Shown here: positions 46,551-55,705 of the stretch, piece by piece
Position numbering within the stretch: the stretch's first letter is position 1
Layout of the letters: every line of letters starts with the position of its first letter
Assembly: GCA_015075075.1 (NCBI GenBank)
Contig: JABTVA010000007.1
Location: forward strand, 62,001 to 126,000
Length of the DNA: 64,000 bases
Direction of reading: 5' to 3'
DNA from: Deltaproteobacteria bacterium
GTDB lineage: Bacteria; Desulfobacterota; GWC2-55-46
Made by a program: the position numbers and the translations under genes
Notes under the pieces: generated by a model
Seen by the model: only the letters and a program-made list of their open reading frames with translations
What the model was told of the DNA's origin: nothing
Databases searched by the model: none

Positions 46551-48229
46551 CGCGTCTGCCCGCCGGACCGGACCGCCTCCGGCTCGCTCATGTCCTCGTA
46601 AAGGAGCGCCAGGTTGGAGACCTCCCCGCCCGAGCCGTAAATTGGAAAGCTCCTTATCCGGAGCCTCCTCCCCGGCGCGCTCAGCCCCAGTTCCCTTGCG
46701 GATATCGGGGCGTAGTTTATGATGAACTCGGTCGAATAACCGTCGTATGACTTGTTGATCGCGGTGACCATGCCCTGCGACCGGAGCACCTTGTCCTCCA
46801 GGACCGAGTATGCCGAAGCGTCGAAGCCGGAGTTCGCGCCGAGCATGAGCCTTGCCCTGCCGTTCATCATGACGCATTTCCCGTCGAGGCCGAATATCGC
46901 CAGGCCGAGCGGCAGCTGCCCGATGAGGCGCTCAAGGAGCATCCGGGAGGCGCGCTCGTTCTTGAAAAGCGCCGAATGCCCGGATATGACGGCGATGGAC
47001 GAGGCGATTGCCTCAAGAAAGGCAAGGTGCTCTTCCGAGAAGACTCCCCTGTCCCCGTAAGCCGCTATCAACAGCCCGGCCGCTTCCCCGTTGTAGACAA
47101 GGGGCGCGGCGGCCACCAGTTCCGTACCGGGTCCGGAAAGAATCCCGGAAAAGGCGGCAGGGAGCGAGCCGCGGTCAAAGACCTTTGCCGCGCCGCCCTC
47201 CCAACCCTTAAGGGAGACGTCCTCAAGGCGCGCTGCCACGCCTTCGGGGAGTCCAAAGGCGGACTTGAGCATCAATGCGCCTCCGCCTTCGCGCATGTAT
47301 ACCGCCGCTCCCGAAGCCCCGGTCCTCAGGACGGCCTCCCTGAGGGCGGCTTCGAAGACCCCCGTTTCGGAAAGGGTCCTGCCTGCAAAGGAGATGACCG
47401 CGCCTATCGCGGATATCTGCCCCGAGGACTCGACGAGAGCGGTCCTCAATCTCAGGCATTCTGAATCCTTGAACGCCTTCTCCTTGCCCAGGTATTCAAG
47501 TATCTGGTTGAGCTTTCCGCCGAGCCTCCCGGTTTCGCTCCTGTCGTCGGCGCAGAACCTCGCATCCGCCTCTCCGGCGAGGATGCGCCTGGCCGTGAGG
47601 ACCGCCTTCCGCATGGGGCGGAAGACCCGCCCGTAGAGTATAAGGGCCGCCACGAGCGCCAATGCCACGAACCCGGCGAAGCTTTTGAGCGCCAGGGAAT
47701 TGAACTCCTGGAAGACCGCCTGCTTTCTGAGCGAAATGTGGGAAAGGAGCCTTTCGGCCTTCTCCGAGGCGAGGACAGTGTTCGTGTCCACGGAGTTATG
47801 CAGGAGTATCATCTCCTCCCTTGTGATGGCCTCGTTGAGCCTCCGGAGCTCCGCCCTTATCGTAAAGATATCGTTCAGGACGGCCCGGACGGACTCGGCG
47901 AGCATGCCTTCCTCTTTAAGGAGTCCGGCAAACGCCGGGTCCGCCACCACTGCTTCGAGGCTGTCGGCGGTATGGTCCATGCCCGCCTTCAACATATTGA
48001 CGGAACCGTACTCCAGCCCCCAGGCGACCACGATCATCTCAAGGTGGTGCTGCAGCCGGAAAATGGAAGCCCTGGCAGAGACTACTTCGCTCTGGAGGGT
48101 GTCATACAGCTCGAGCTTCCTGGATTTCACGAGGAACGAGTTGTACTCGAAGGCCGCGGCCGCAAATATTATCGTTAGCGCGATTATGGACTTCTGGAAA
48201 ATGGAGAGGCTTCTGAGAGGTGATTTCAT
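46547..48229 (-). CDS. membrane sensor protein with HAMP-like, GAF and PAS domains, no kinase
   Basis: 560 residues. Transmembrane helix (SIIALTIIFAAAAFEYN), helical periplasmic domain to about 180, second helix (FAGFVALALVAALILYG), a short HAMP-like linker, a GAF domain (about 290-430: VFEAALREAVLRTGASGAAVYM, LVAAAPLVYNGEAAGLLIAAY) and a C-terminal PAS (LIGQLPLGLAIFGLDGKCVMMN). It ends without HisKA or HATPase, so it must signal through the kinase whose start overlaps its stop by four bases. The order sensor-then-kinase and shared topology suggest a heteromeric receptor. Confidence 0.8.
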   Translation of the reverse strand: MKSPLRSLSIFQKSIIALTIIFAAAAFEYNSFLVKSRKLELYDTLQSEVVSARASIFRLQHHLEMIVVAWGLEYGSVNMLKAGMDHTADSLEAVVADPAFAGLLKEEGMLAESVRAVLNDIFTIRAELRRLNEAITREEMILLHNSVDTNTVLASEKAERLLSHISLRKQAVFQEFNSLALKSFAGFVALALVAALILYGRVFRPMRKAVLTARRILAGEADARFCADDRSETGRLGGKLNQILEYLGKEKAFKDSECLRLRTALVESSGQISAIGAVISFAGRTLSETGVFEAALREAVLRTGASGAAVYMREGGGALMLKSAFGLPEGVAARLEDVSLKGWEGGAAKVFDRGSLPAAFSGILSGPGTELVAAAPLVYNGEAAGLLIAAYGDRGVFSEEHLAFLEAIASSIAVISGHSALFKNERASRMLLERLIGQLPLGLAIFGLDGKCVMMNGRARLMLGANSGFDASAYSVLEDKVLRSQGMVTAINKSYDGYSTEFIINYAPISARELGLSAPGRRLRIRSFPIYGSGGEVSNLALLYEDMSEPEAVRSGGQTR

Positions 48230-48276
48230 CGACTCGCCTTGCGGAAGCAGCCCTGCAAAGCTGCCCTGCGGCAGCC

Positions 48277-48846
48277 CTACTTAAGCAGCCTCTGAACGTT
48301 CTTCTGGAAGTCCTTGAGCTTCAAGGGCTTGGAAAGGCAGTTGTCGGCCCCGCACTGGATTATCCGCTCCATGTCCTCCCTGCCGTAGGCCGTGACGGCG
48401 AGGATCTTTATCCTGCTGGTATTGGCGTCCTGTTTTATGCGCCTGCAGACCTCGAACCCGTCTATCTTCGGCATCCTGATGTCGAGCACAAGGAGCTCGG
48501 GCTTGAAGTCCCCTACTTTTATAAGGGCCTCGTATCCGTCGCCCGCGGTCTCGATCGAAAACCCGTCGCCCATGGCCACGAGCGCGCCCTTTATGAACTC
48601 CACGATTTCCCGCTCGTCGTCTATTATGAGTATCTTCTTTCTTTCCGGGAACATCTCCTCTTTCACCTCGAGCTTGAACTTCTCGAGGAAGCCCATGAAA
48701 TCTTCCCGGTTTATGCGGAAATGGCCGCCCGGCGTCCTGAACGCGACGAGCTTCCCGGACGCTATCCACTTCTTGACGGCGTTGATGGTAACATGGCAAA
48801 AAGCGGCTATTTCGCCGGTTGTATACGGCTTCTTTGATTCGTTCAT
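48277..48846 (-). CDS. MerR/excisionase-type HTH fused to a receiver domain
   Basis: 189 residues. Residues about 5-55 are a MerR/BldC-type winged helix (YTTGEIAAFCHVTINAVKKWIASGKL, FRTPGGHFRINREDF). Residues about 68-188 are a complete receiver: ILIIDDEREIVEFI, LLVLDIRMPKIDGFE, ILAVTAYGRE, NCLSKPLKLK. The DNA-binding domain comes first, the reverse of classic response regulators. It heads the four-gene signalling operon and is the only member likely to bind DNA, so it is the probable transcriptional output. Confidence 0.85.
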   Translation of the reverse strand: MNESKKPYTTGEIAAFCHVTINAVKKWIASGKLVAFRTPGGHFRINREDFMGFLEKFKLEVKEEMFPERKKILIIDDEREIVEFIKGALVAMGDGFSIETAGDGYEALIKVGDFKPELLVLDIRMPKIDGFEVCRRIKQDANTSRIKILAVTAYGREDMERIIQCGADNCLSKPLKLKDFQKNVQRLLK

Positions 48847-48922
48847 CGCTGCAGACTCGATAGATTGTAGTGAGTTCTTCTAAAGGGGGCGGAATCCAAT
48901 GGTTACACTTTTTATATTATAA

Positions 48923-48951
48923 ATAGTATCTTTAATGAAATACAAGGTCAA
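48923..48951 (-). promoter_or_regulatory. sigma-70-type promoter of the signalling operon
   Basis: On the minus strand TTGACC (48946-48951) and TACTAT (48923-48928) are 17 bases apart in an AT-rich stretch. The predicted start near 48916 gives a leader of about 70 bases to the HTH-receiver gene. Confidence 0.55.
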
Positions 48952-48977
48952 GAGCTTTTTACAGGGCGGATACGGGC

Positions 48978-51611
48978 CTACTCGACGCTCCTCCAGTCAG
49001 GGCCGCATTCTATGTTTACCCTTACAGGCACCTTGAGCTCAAGGACCCCCTCCATCTCTCTCCTTATAAGCTCCCTCATTGCCGGAAGCTCGCCCTCGGG
49101 AGATTCGAAGATGAGCTCGTCGTGTATCTGGAGGAGCATGCGCGTCCGGGACGCGCTCTCTTTAAGGCGCGCCGATATCCTTATCATCGCGGCCTTTATC
49201 ATGTCGGCTGCCGAGCCCTGTATTGGCGTGTTGACAGCCAGCCTCGTCCCGAGCCTTATCGTGGCCTCTACCGGGCTCTTAAGCTCTGGGATAAAGCGGC
49301 GCCTGCCGTAGATGGTCCTTGTAAAGCCGTTCCTGGCGGCTTCGCTTATGGTCCTCTCTATGAACTCCTTGACGAGCCTGTAGCGGTCGAAGTACATGTT
49401 GATGTAGTCGGTCGCCTCCTTCATGGATATCCCGAGCTCTGTAGAGAGGCCCCAGGGGCCCATGCCGTAGATTATGCCGAAGTTTATGGCCTTGGCCCTC
49501 CTCCTCATCTCAGGAGTAACCAGCCCCGGCATGGTGCCGAATACCTCGCTCGCGGTCCTCGTATGCACGTCCTCGTCCTTCAGGAACGCGTCCATGAGTA
49601 TAGGGTCTTCGGAGAGGTGCGCTACTATCCGTAGCTCTATCTGCGAGTAGTCGGCGCAAATGAACGAGAAGCCGTCCTCCGCGACAAAGGCCTCCCTTAC
49701 GCGCCCGGCCATCTCGCCCCGGATGGGGATATTCTGCAGGTTGGGCCTTGAGCTCGAAAGGCGGCCCGTTGCCGTGACCGTCTGGTTATAGGTGGTGTGT
49801 ATGCGGCCGGTCTCCGGGTTTATCGTCTCGGAAAGGGCGTCGACATAGGTGGATTTCAGTTTCGAGAGCTGCCTGAAGCCGATTATGAGCCTGGGGACGT
49901 CGTGCCGAGCGGCGAGCTGGGTCAACACTTCCTCGTCGGTCGAGTACCCGGTCTTGGTCTTCTTCAAGGGCTTGAGGCCGAGCGTCGTGAAAAGGACCTC
50001 GGAGAGCTGTTTCGGGGAGTTTATGTTGAACTCGGTCCCGGCAGAGGCGTATATCTCCCGCTCTATCGAAGCGAGCTCCTTTTCCATCTCTTTTGAGAGA
50101 ATGACGAGCTTCTCCCTGTCGAGCTTTATGCCTGTTGCCTCCATTTCAGCAAGGACCCTGGATAGGGGTAGCTCCAGCTCCTCATAGAGCCGCCAGAGTC
50201 CGTTATCCTCAAGCTCTTTCTTAATTATTTTGGAGATATCCAGTATGCTGCAGGCTTTTTTACATTCAGCGAGCGCTTCGTCCTCGAAATCGGCCCCGTC
50301 GCGGAGTTCCTCGGCAGAAAGGCCCAGGAGCTCATAGCCGAGGGCCGGTACCGTGTGTTCCGGCTTCGAGGGGTTTACTAAATACGAAGCAAGGGAGACG
50401 TCCATGCCGATGCCCCTCGCCTCCACGCCCATCCTGCCAAGGAAGAGGTACAGGGCCTTTGAGCTGTCCGTATGCTTCGCTATACCGGCGTCCTCCATTA
50501 TGGGCCTTATCGCCTCTATAAGCTCGCCCGGGGCGATATGGCCTGAGACGACCGGCACGAACCTGCCTTTTTTCCGTTCCAGGCCGAAAGCGGCCCCCTT
50601 GAGTTTTCCGTTGAAGCCCTCCTCCGTAAGCGACAGGGTGATTGACACCTCCTTAAGGGCCGAGAGCTCGGATACAAGCCTTGAGAGCCCTTCCTTATCG
50701 AGCACGGCAGAATAGTCTCCACCCTCCTCAACCGGTCTCGGCGCCTCGGGCATCATCTCGCTTATGAGTTTCCTGAACTCGAGCTCTGAAAGGAGCGGGC
50801 CGAGGGCGGCATAGTCGGGCCCCGAGTATCTCAGTTCCTCAAGCTCGCATTCAAGAGGGACGTCGGGATTAAGCGTCACTATCTGCAGTGAAAGCTCTGC
50901 CTGCTCCCTGTTCGATATGAGGCTTTCCTTTAACTTCGGCTTGGAAATGCTCTCTACATTTTCATAAATACCGTCAACAGAGCCGAATTCAGTTATGAGT
51001 TTGGCGGCGGTCTTGAGCCCCACTCCTGGGACGCCCGGGACGCTGTCCGTCGCGTCGCCGGAAAGGGCAAGGAGGTCGCGTATCCTCTCGGGGCCGACCC
51101 CGAACTTCTCCTTGACCTCAAGGGGGCCGTACTCCTTGCCGGTCATGTAGTCGAGTATCACGGTATTGTCGTCGACGAGCTGGTACATGTCCTTGTCACC
51201 GGTTATGATAGCGAGCTTCACGCCCACGGCCTCGAACCTCTTTACGAGTGTGGCTATCACGTCGTCAGCCTCGAAGGAGGCCATCTCCAATGCGCGGATG
51301 TTCAGCGCCCCGGCCATCTTCTTCACATACGGGACCTGGAGGGAGAGGCTGTCGGGCATGGGGGGCCTCTCGGCCTTGTACCCCGGCATGAGCCCGTGCC
51401 TGAACGAGGGCCCCTTTACGTCAAAGGCAATGACTATGTACTCGGGCTTGAAATCGTTGAGGATCTTCCGGAGCGACTGCGTAAACCCGTACACCGCGTT
51501 CGTCGGAAGCCCCCTGGAATTGGTGAAAGTGGAGGGAATGGCGTGGAAGGCCCGGTACATTACCGAGCTTCCGTCTATTATAAAAAGCCTTTTACCGGTA
51601 TTATCCGTCAT
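48978..51611 (-). CDS. polA: DNA polymerase I
   Basis: 877 residues in three domains. The 5' nuclease (1-290) is intact: LFIIDGSSVMYRAFHAIP, FEADDVIATLVKRF, ITGDKDMYQLVDD. The polymerase (about 470-877) is intact: TATGRLSSSRPNLQNIPIR, ICADYSQIELRIVAHLS, RRAKAINFGIIYGMG and the final LLQIHDELIFE. The 3'-5' exonuclease domain (about 310-465) is degenerate: where an FDTET motif is expected it reads ITLSLTEEG, and KHNAKYD is KHTDSSK, so no proofreading is expected, as in Taq-type enzymes. ATG 51611 has GGAG ahead. Its promoter region is shared with the divergent small exported protein. Confidence 0.95.
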   Translation of the reverse strand: MTDNTGKRLFIIDGSSVMYRAFHAIPSTFTNSRGLPTNAVYGFTQSLRKILNDFKPEYIVIAFDVKGPSFRHGLMPGYKAERPPMPDSLSLQVPYVKKMAGALNIRALEMASFEADDVIATLVKRFEAVGVKLAIITGDKDMYQLVDDNTVILDYMTGKEYGPLEVKEKFGVGPERIRDLLALSGDATDSVPGVPGVGLKTAAKLITEFGSVDGIYENVESISKPKLKESLISNREQAELSLQIVTLNPDVPLECELEELRYSGPDYAALGPLLSELEFRKLISEMMPEAPRPVEEGGDYSAVLDKEGLSRLVSELSALKEVSITLSLTEEGFNGKLKGAAFGLERKKGRFVPVVSGHIAPGELIEAIRPIMEDAGIAKHTDSSKALYLFLGRMGVEARGIGMDVSLASYLVNPSKPEHTVPALGYELLGLSAEELRDGADFEDEALAECKKACSILDISKIIKKELEDNGLWRLYEELELPLSRVLAEMEATGIKLDREKLVILSKEMEKELASIEREIYASAGTEFNINSPKQLSEVLFTTLGLKPLKKTKTGYSTDEEVLTQLAARHDVPRLIIGFRQLSKLKSTYVDALSETINPETGRIHTTYNQTVTATGRLSSSRPNLQNIPIRGEMAGRVREAFVAEDGFSFICADYSQIELRIVAHLSEDPILMDAFLKDEDVHTRTASEVFGTMPGLVTPEMRRRAKAINFGIIYGMGPWGLSTELGISMKEATDYINMYFDRYRLVKEFIERTISEAARNGFTRTIYGRRRFIPELKSPVEATIRLGTRLAVNTPIQGSAADMIKAAMIRISARLKESASRTRMLLQIHDELIFESPEGELPAMRELIRREMEGVLELKVPVRVNIECGPDWRSVE

Positions 51612-51617
51612 GCTCCA

Positions 51618-51647
51618 TTGACAGCCCCGGCTGCGGTTGTATATACT
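51618..51647 (+). promoter_or_regulatory. near-consensus sigma-70 promoter, possibly giving a leaderless mRNA
   Basis: TTGACA (51618-51623) and TATACT (51642-51647) are 18 bases apart. The expected start is near 51653-51655, which coincides with the ATG of the gene. Confidence 0.65.
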
Positions 51648-51652
51648 TTGTC

Positions 51653-52162
51653 ATGGCCAGGGCCCTTCTATTCCTTATTTTTCTCTTCCTCCCCTCGCCC
51701 CTGTGGGCCCAGGGAGACGCGGTTTCTACCGCACTTGACATTGTAGAGAATTTCCACAAAGAAGCAAACATATTAATGGGAGCCGCCGGCCTATCTGAGG
51801 TCCCGCCAGTTGAGAAAGAGAGGGCCGTCTCCGAGCTCAGGGAAATTCGGGTAACGGAGGTGCCCGGCAGGATGCGGCTTGAACGTGTGCACGGGGTGGT
51901 CGACGCCTACACGAGCAGCGTTCTCGGCATGGTTGAGTCCCGCCTTGGAGAGGCGCAGGGCGCTAAAAAAGGATACATGAGGGACGGGCTTAAAAGGCTT
52001 GCCGACCTCCGCCTGGACGAGACCATAAGGCTTATGCGGACGCTCGCCATAGAGGAACCATCGCCGGAGGTCAGGCCCGACCTCCCCTTCACCTTCGACC
52101 CCACCCCGCCATACGAGAGGCCCTCGCCTCCGGACGGCCCGCCCGGCATACTGTATAGATAG
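51653..52162 (+). CDS. small exported hypothetical protein
   Basis: 169 residues with a clear signal peptide (ARALLFLIFLFLPSPLWA, cleavage after WAQ or WA). The mature part is mainly helical (about 25-135, EKERAVSELREIRV, KRLADLRLDETIRLMR) and ends in a Pro-rich tail (PTPPYERPSPPDGPPG). I do not recognise the family. Periplasmic location is expected. There is no Shine-Dalgarno sequence, and the promoter places transcription start at the ATG, so translation may be leaderless. It is divergent from polA. Confidence 0.65.
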   Translation: MARALLFLIFLFLPSPLWAQGDAVSTALDIVENFHKEANILMGAAGLSEVPPVEKERAVSELREIRVTEVPGRMRLERVHGVVDAYTSSVLGMVESRLGEAQGAKKGYMRDGLKRLADLRLDETIRLMRTLAIEEPSPEVRPDLPFTFDPTPPYERPSPPDGPPGILYR

Positions 52163-52189
52163 CCATATACCCGGCGCGGAGAGGCGCTC

Positions 52190-52218
52190 AAAAAAAACAC
52201 CCGCCATCAGGCGGGTGT
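52190..52218 (-). terminator. intrinsic terminator of the DEAD-box helicase gene
   Basis: ACACCCGCC (52197-52205), ATCA loop and GGCGGGTGT (52210-52218). On the minus strand it is followed by a run of eight T residues (52190-52197). It lies 94 bases past the helicase stop, with a partial family D repeat in between. Confidence 0.85.
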
Positions 52219-52234
52219 CTCTTGTGAGGACTTT

Positions 52235-52316
52235 ATTTGTAAGGCTTGGACGGATTCATTCCGGCCAGGCCGTGGTTGAAAAAGTCCAGGAAGGACTTTT
52301 TCAACATACTGTTAGT
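52235..52316 (+). repeat. family D element, truncated copy
   Basis: This matches the right half of the 161-bp element at 63577-63737 (TTTGTAAGGCTTGGACGG, then GAATGAATCCGTCC complement, AAAAAGTCCAGGAAGGAC). The outer end, read on the minus strand, is ACTAACAGTATGTTGAAAA against ACTATCAGGGTGTTGAAAA in full copies. The TAA in that end is the stop codon of the helicase gene. Confidence 0.8.
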
Positions 52317-53556
52317 GTCTCCGGGAAGGCCTTCTGAAGCCGCCAGGACTGTTGAAGCGGCCTTTCCCGGCGTCCCTCTGATGCGCGGCCCTGGGCGCGG
52401 CAGGCGCGGCCTTTTGGGATGCCTCATGCTGAAACCCCGGCACTTCCTCGACCTGTATCTTGCGTCCGAGTAGCCGCTGGATGTTCGTAAGGTGTTCCCT
52501 TTCCTCCGGAGAGACGAGCGAGAGCGCGGTGCCTCCGGCCCCGGCGCGGCCTGTCCGGCCTATCCGGTGTATGTAGTCCTCGGGGACATTGGGGAGGTCG
52601 TAATTCACCACATGGGGCAGGCTCTCGATATCGAGCCCCCTGGCCGCGATGTCGGTGGCGACAAGCACCTTGACCGAGCCTTTCTTGAACTCGGCGAGCG
52701 CCCTGGTGCGGGCCGACTGGCTTTTGTTGCCGTGGATGGCGGTCGAGCTTATGCCGTCCTTCAGGAGCTGCTCCGAGAGCCTGTTCGCGCCGTGCTTTGT
52801 GCGGGTAAAGACGAGCGCCTGGCGCCAGCCGCCTGATTTCACGAGATGCGAAAGGAGCTCCCTTTTCCGGGTCTGCCCCACCGGGTGCACCACCTGGGAA
52901 ACCGCCTCTGCGGGAGTGTTCCTCCGCGCGGCCTCCAGGACGGCAGGCTCATGAAGGAGACCATCGGCCAGACGCTTTACTTCATCGTTGTACGTCGCCG
53001 AGAAGAGCAGGTTCTGCCGCTTCCCAGGAAGGAGCTTCAAAACGCGCCGTATGTCGTGTATGAAGCCCATGTCCAGCATGCGGTCCGCCTCGTCGAGGAC
53101 GAGTATCTCCACCTTCGAGAGGTCCACGGTCCTCTGCCCCGCGTGGTCGAGGAGGCGGCCCGGTGTAGCGACGAGTATGTCGACGCCGCGGCGCAGCTCG
53201 TCTATTTGCGGGTTTATGCCGACCCCGCCGTAAATGATCGCGGCCCACAAGCGCAGGTTCCTGCCGTAGGTCCGCACACTTTCTCCGACCTGCGCGGCAA
53301 GCTCGCGGGTTGGCGTGAGGACAAGGGCCCTGGGCGCCCTGCCCCTCTGCTCATGCCTTGAACGGCTGAGTATTTCGAGCATCGGGAGCGTGAAAGCGGC
53401 GGTCTTGCCGGTGCCGGTCTGTGCCCCGGCCATGACGTCTCGGCCTTCGAGGATAACGGGGATGGTCTTCGCCTGGATGGGTGTGGGCTCGGTATAGCCC
53501 TCGCCTTCCACGGCTTTCAGCAGTTCGGCCCTCAAGCCGAGTAGATCAAATGACAT
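52312..53556 (-). CDS. DEAD-box RNA helicase (RhlE-like)
   Basis: 414 residues with all helicase motifs: Q motif [14 protein letters not shown], Walker [77 protein letters not shown] and [10 protein letters not shown]. The basic C-terminal tail (RRPSRRH) is short. It unwinds structured RNA in ribosome assembly or mRNA decay. The stop codon is formed by the end of a family D repeat, so the original C-terminus may have been longer. GGAG precedes the ATG at 53556. Confidence 0.92.
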   Translation of the reverse strand: MSFDLLGLRAELLKAVEGEGYTEPTPIQAKTIPVILEGRDVMAGAQTGTGKTAAFTLPMLEILSRSRHEQRGRAPRALVLTPTRELAAQVGESVRTYGRNLRLWAAIIYGGVGINPQIDELRRGVDILVATPGRLLDHAGQRTVDLSKVEILVLDEADRMLDMGFIHDIRRVLKLLPGKRQNLLFSATYNDEVKRLADGLLHEPAVLEAARRNTPAEAVSQVVHPVGQTRKRELLSHLVKSGGWRQALVFTRTKHGANRLSEQLLKDGISSTAIHGNKSQSARTRALAEFKKGSVKVLVATDIAARGLDIESLPHVVNYDLPNVPEDYIHRIGRTGRAGAGGTALSLVSPEEREHLTNIQRLLGRKIQVEEVPGFQHEASQKAAPAAPRAAHQRDAGKGRFNSPGGFRRPSRRH

Positions 53557-53654
53557 GACAAATTACTCCGGAAACAGCCTACCCAATAATGGGCCGGTCT
53601 AGGCGGGATCGTTTAAGGTTATTCTGGGTGAGGTTGATGTAAGGGAGGCCAACC

Positions 53655-53753
53655 ATGACACAGCTTGCGCCGACCGAATGGCGACAAGAAATAAATCCTG
53701 CTTACCTTAACACCAAAAATTACAAAGCGCAAGCAAAAAATCGACGCCCTTGA
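53655..53753 (+). CDS. candidate small protein, 32 residues
   Basis: An ATG at 53655 is preceded at ideal distance by AAGGGAGG (53641-53648), in a gap of 309 bases between divergent genes. The frame encodes 32 residues, rich in Asn, Lys and Arg at its C-terminal end (NTKNYKAQAKNRRP), with no membrane segment. The ribosome site is the only support. The rest of 53557-53865 shows nothing recognisable. Confidence 0.3.
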   Translation: MTQLAPTEWRQEINPAYLNTKNYKAQAKNRRP

Positions 53754-53865
53754 AAGAATAGGGCCGGGATGTTACAAATCTCAATGGGTGACAAATGGCA
53801 GACCTCTCGAATATTAAAGCTCCGGCAGGCATTGTAAGGCCCGCTCCGCGCATCGGGGAGGCCTT

Positions 53866-54760
53866 ATGAGCGGCGTCTGGCTCGCGCTCGGGCTTACCCT
53901 TTTCGCCGGGATGGCCACCGGCATAGGGAGCGCCATAGCCTTCTTCGCCAAAAGGACCAACTACCGGTTCCTTTCGGTCTCGACAGGCTTTTCCGCCGGG
54001 GTCATGTTATACGTCTCGTTCGTTGAGATACTCCTTAAGGGCGGGAGCGCCCTTACCGAGGCTTACGGCGACTACTGGGGGCACTGGGCCAATGCGGGCT
54101 CGTTCTTCGGCGGCATACTCTTCATAGCCGTAATCGACAACCTCATCCCGGCAGCCAGGAACCCGCACGAGACCCACGCGGGCTCGGAGCGGGCCCCGCT
54201 TAAGGGCGGGGCAGCGCTGGAACCCGGCCCGGCGGCCTACGATAACCAGGCTGGCGGCATACACGACCACGCGGCCCATAACAGCAAGCTCCACAGGATG
54301 GGTCTCTTTACCGCCCTCGCCATAGCCATCCACAACCTGCCCGAAGGACTTGCGACATTCCTTGCGGCAATGCACGACCCCGGCCTGGGCATAGCCATAG
54401 CGGTCGCGGTCGCCCTCCATAATATCCCGGAGGGCATAAGCGTCTCTGTCCCCATCTACTACGCAACCGGAAAACGCGGCAAGGCCTTCGCCTACTCGCT
54501 CGTTAGCGGCCTTGCCGAGCCCGTGGGAGCGCTCATAGGGTATCTCCTCATCATTTCTTTCGTGGGCGTGAGCGGCGACGGCAAGGTAATCCCGCCCGAG
54601 GTCATGGGCATCATCTTCGGAGGTATCGCTGGGTAATGGTATACATAAGCCTCGACGAGCTGCTTCCGACGAGCCGCACATACGGCAAGGGCACGACAGC
54701 ATCCTCGGCCTTGTGCTGGGGATGGCGGTGATGGCGTTGAGCTTGCTATTGATGAAATAG
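53866..54760 (+). CDS. ZIP-family metal transporter (ZupT-like), frameshifted at the C-terminus
   Basis: Eight hydrophobic segments are expected. The main frame gives 256 residues and ends early; the remainder, [37 protein letters not shown], is recovered by adding one base near 54633 and one G near 54692, for about 298 residues. Metal-site helices read [17 protein letters not shown] (HNLPEG) and [14 protein letters not shown] (HNIPEG), the hallmark of ZupT-type zinc/divalent-cation importers. A His-rich cytoplasmic loop ([13 protein letters not shown]) is present. No operon partner. Confidence 0.88.
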
Positions 54761-54820
54761 GGTAAGGCAGCCATTATTTTTTGATTGGACGGTAAGGAAA
54801 AGGAAGAGGAATATACTCGC

Positions 54821-55334
54821 ATGAAATCGGAGATTATTATCAGGACCGAGACAAGCGCCGATATCGACGCCATAACCGAAGTTACGATTGCCGCGTTCAA
54901 GACCCTGGAAATCAGCGATCATACGGAGCAGTACGTCATTACGGCGCTACGCGCAGCCAAAGCCCTAACGCTCTCGCTCGTCGCGGAAGTGCATGGCCGG
55001 GTAATCGGGCATATTGCCTTCTCTCCTGTCAGCATTTCGGACGGCACCCAGGGCTGGTACGGCCTCGGCCCTGTCTCGGTGCTGCCGAGTACCAGAAACA
55101 GGGCATCGGCAAGGCCCTGATACGTGAAGGGTTAGCGCGGCTAAAGCCCTGAACGCCAAAGGATGCTGTCTCGTTGGGTATCCGGATTACTACGGGAAAG
55201 TCGGGTTCAGGAGCGTGCCTGGACTTGTGCATGAGGGAGTGCCTCAGAAATTCTTCCTCGCCCTCTCTTTGGACGGGCATACTCCGCAAGGCACCGTCAC
55301 CTTCCACGAGGCGTTCAGGCGAAGGCTAAATTAA
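54821..55334 (+). CDS. GNAT-family N-acetyltransferase, frameshifted
   Basis: About 171 residues once joined. The first frame (54821-55120) gives IRTETSADIDAITEVTIAAF and VAEVHGRVIGHIAFSPV, GLGPVSVLP. The second supplies the acetyl-CoA loop EYQKQGIGKALIREGLARLK and a conserved C-terminal part, NAKGCCLVGYPDYYGKVGF and LVHEGVPQKFFLALSLDG. One missing G near 55088 and an indel near 55148 explain the break. The form resembles the YhbS-type acetyltransferases; the substrate is unknown. AGGAAGAGGA precedes ATG 54821. A bidirectional terminator follows. Confidence 0.8.
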
Positions 55335-55398
55335 CGATATACTCGACCCTTTACAGCACTCGGGTTTGACAGGCTTTGCTTTAATACCTTGAAATGTA

Positions 55399-55437
55399 AA
55401 AGGGGTTACGGGCTTTTACCCGTAACCCCTTGATTTT
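55399..55437 (+). terminator. intrinsic terminator at the left edge of the tRNA islet
   Basis: AAGGGGTTACGGG and CCCGTAACCCCTT form a 13-bp stem, followed by GATTTTT. It ends the acetyltransferase transcript. Before the islet was inserted it would also have followed the tRNA-Arg gene on the minus strand. Confidence 0.85.
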
Positions 55438-55439
55438 TA

Positions 55440-55478
55440 TGGCGCCCCCGAGACGATTCGAACGTCCGACACACGGAT
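55440..55478. repeat. left attachment-site repeat (copy of tRNA-Arg 3' end)
   Basis: Thirty-nine bases identical to 56622-56660, the 3' part of the tRNA-Arg gene from the last base of the anticodon loop to the encoded CCA. Same orientation, 1,182 bases apart. The upstream half of a tRNA is missing here, so it is an attachment site and not a tRNA gene. Confidence 0.9.
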
Positions 55479-55668
55479 CAGAAAAACGTCCGTTTTTTTC
55501 TCGCCTCTCTCAAAACACCTGATTTCTTGAATTTTCAATGTCTTTCAGCGCTTTTACTGTTTAAACCACTTGGCTCGATTTGGCTGGAATCGGTCGGACT
55601 CCGCGCGTCACTGGCAAAGTAAACCGCCCCGGGAGGCAAAACACAGAAGAAAAGCCATGCCTAAAACA

Positions 55669-55695
55669 GTTGCACAATCATTATTAATGATATAA
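55669..55695 (+). promoter_or_regulatory. promoter of the toxin-antitoxin pair with operator palindrome in the spacer
   Basis: TTGCAC (55669-55674) and a perfect TATAAT (55690-55695) are 15 bases apart. The spacer holds a perfect 15-base palindrome, ATCATTATTAATGAT (55676-55690), ending on the first base of the -10 box. A DNA-binding antitoxin bound there would block RNA polymerase. The rest of 55479-55668 shows no gene. Confidence 0.6.
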
Positions 55696-55705
55696 TATAA
55701 CACTA

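Noticed and set aside
44508..46877. Longer start for the hybrid kinase upstream of 46550
   Set aside because: The extra 109 residues overlap the sensor gene in another frame and look like shadow sequence; ATG 46550 in an ATGA overlap opens directly on the membrane anchor.
55440..55478. Second tRNA-Arg gene
   Set aside because: Only the 3' half of a tRNA is present; acceptor 5' strand, D arm and anticodon are missing. It is an attachment-site copy.
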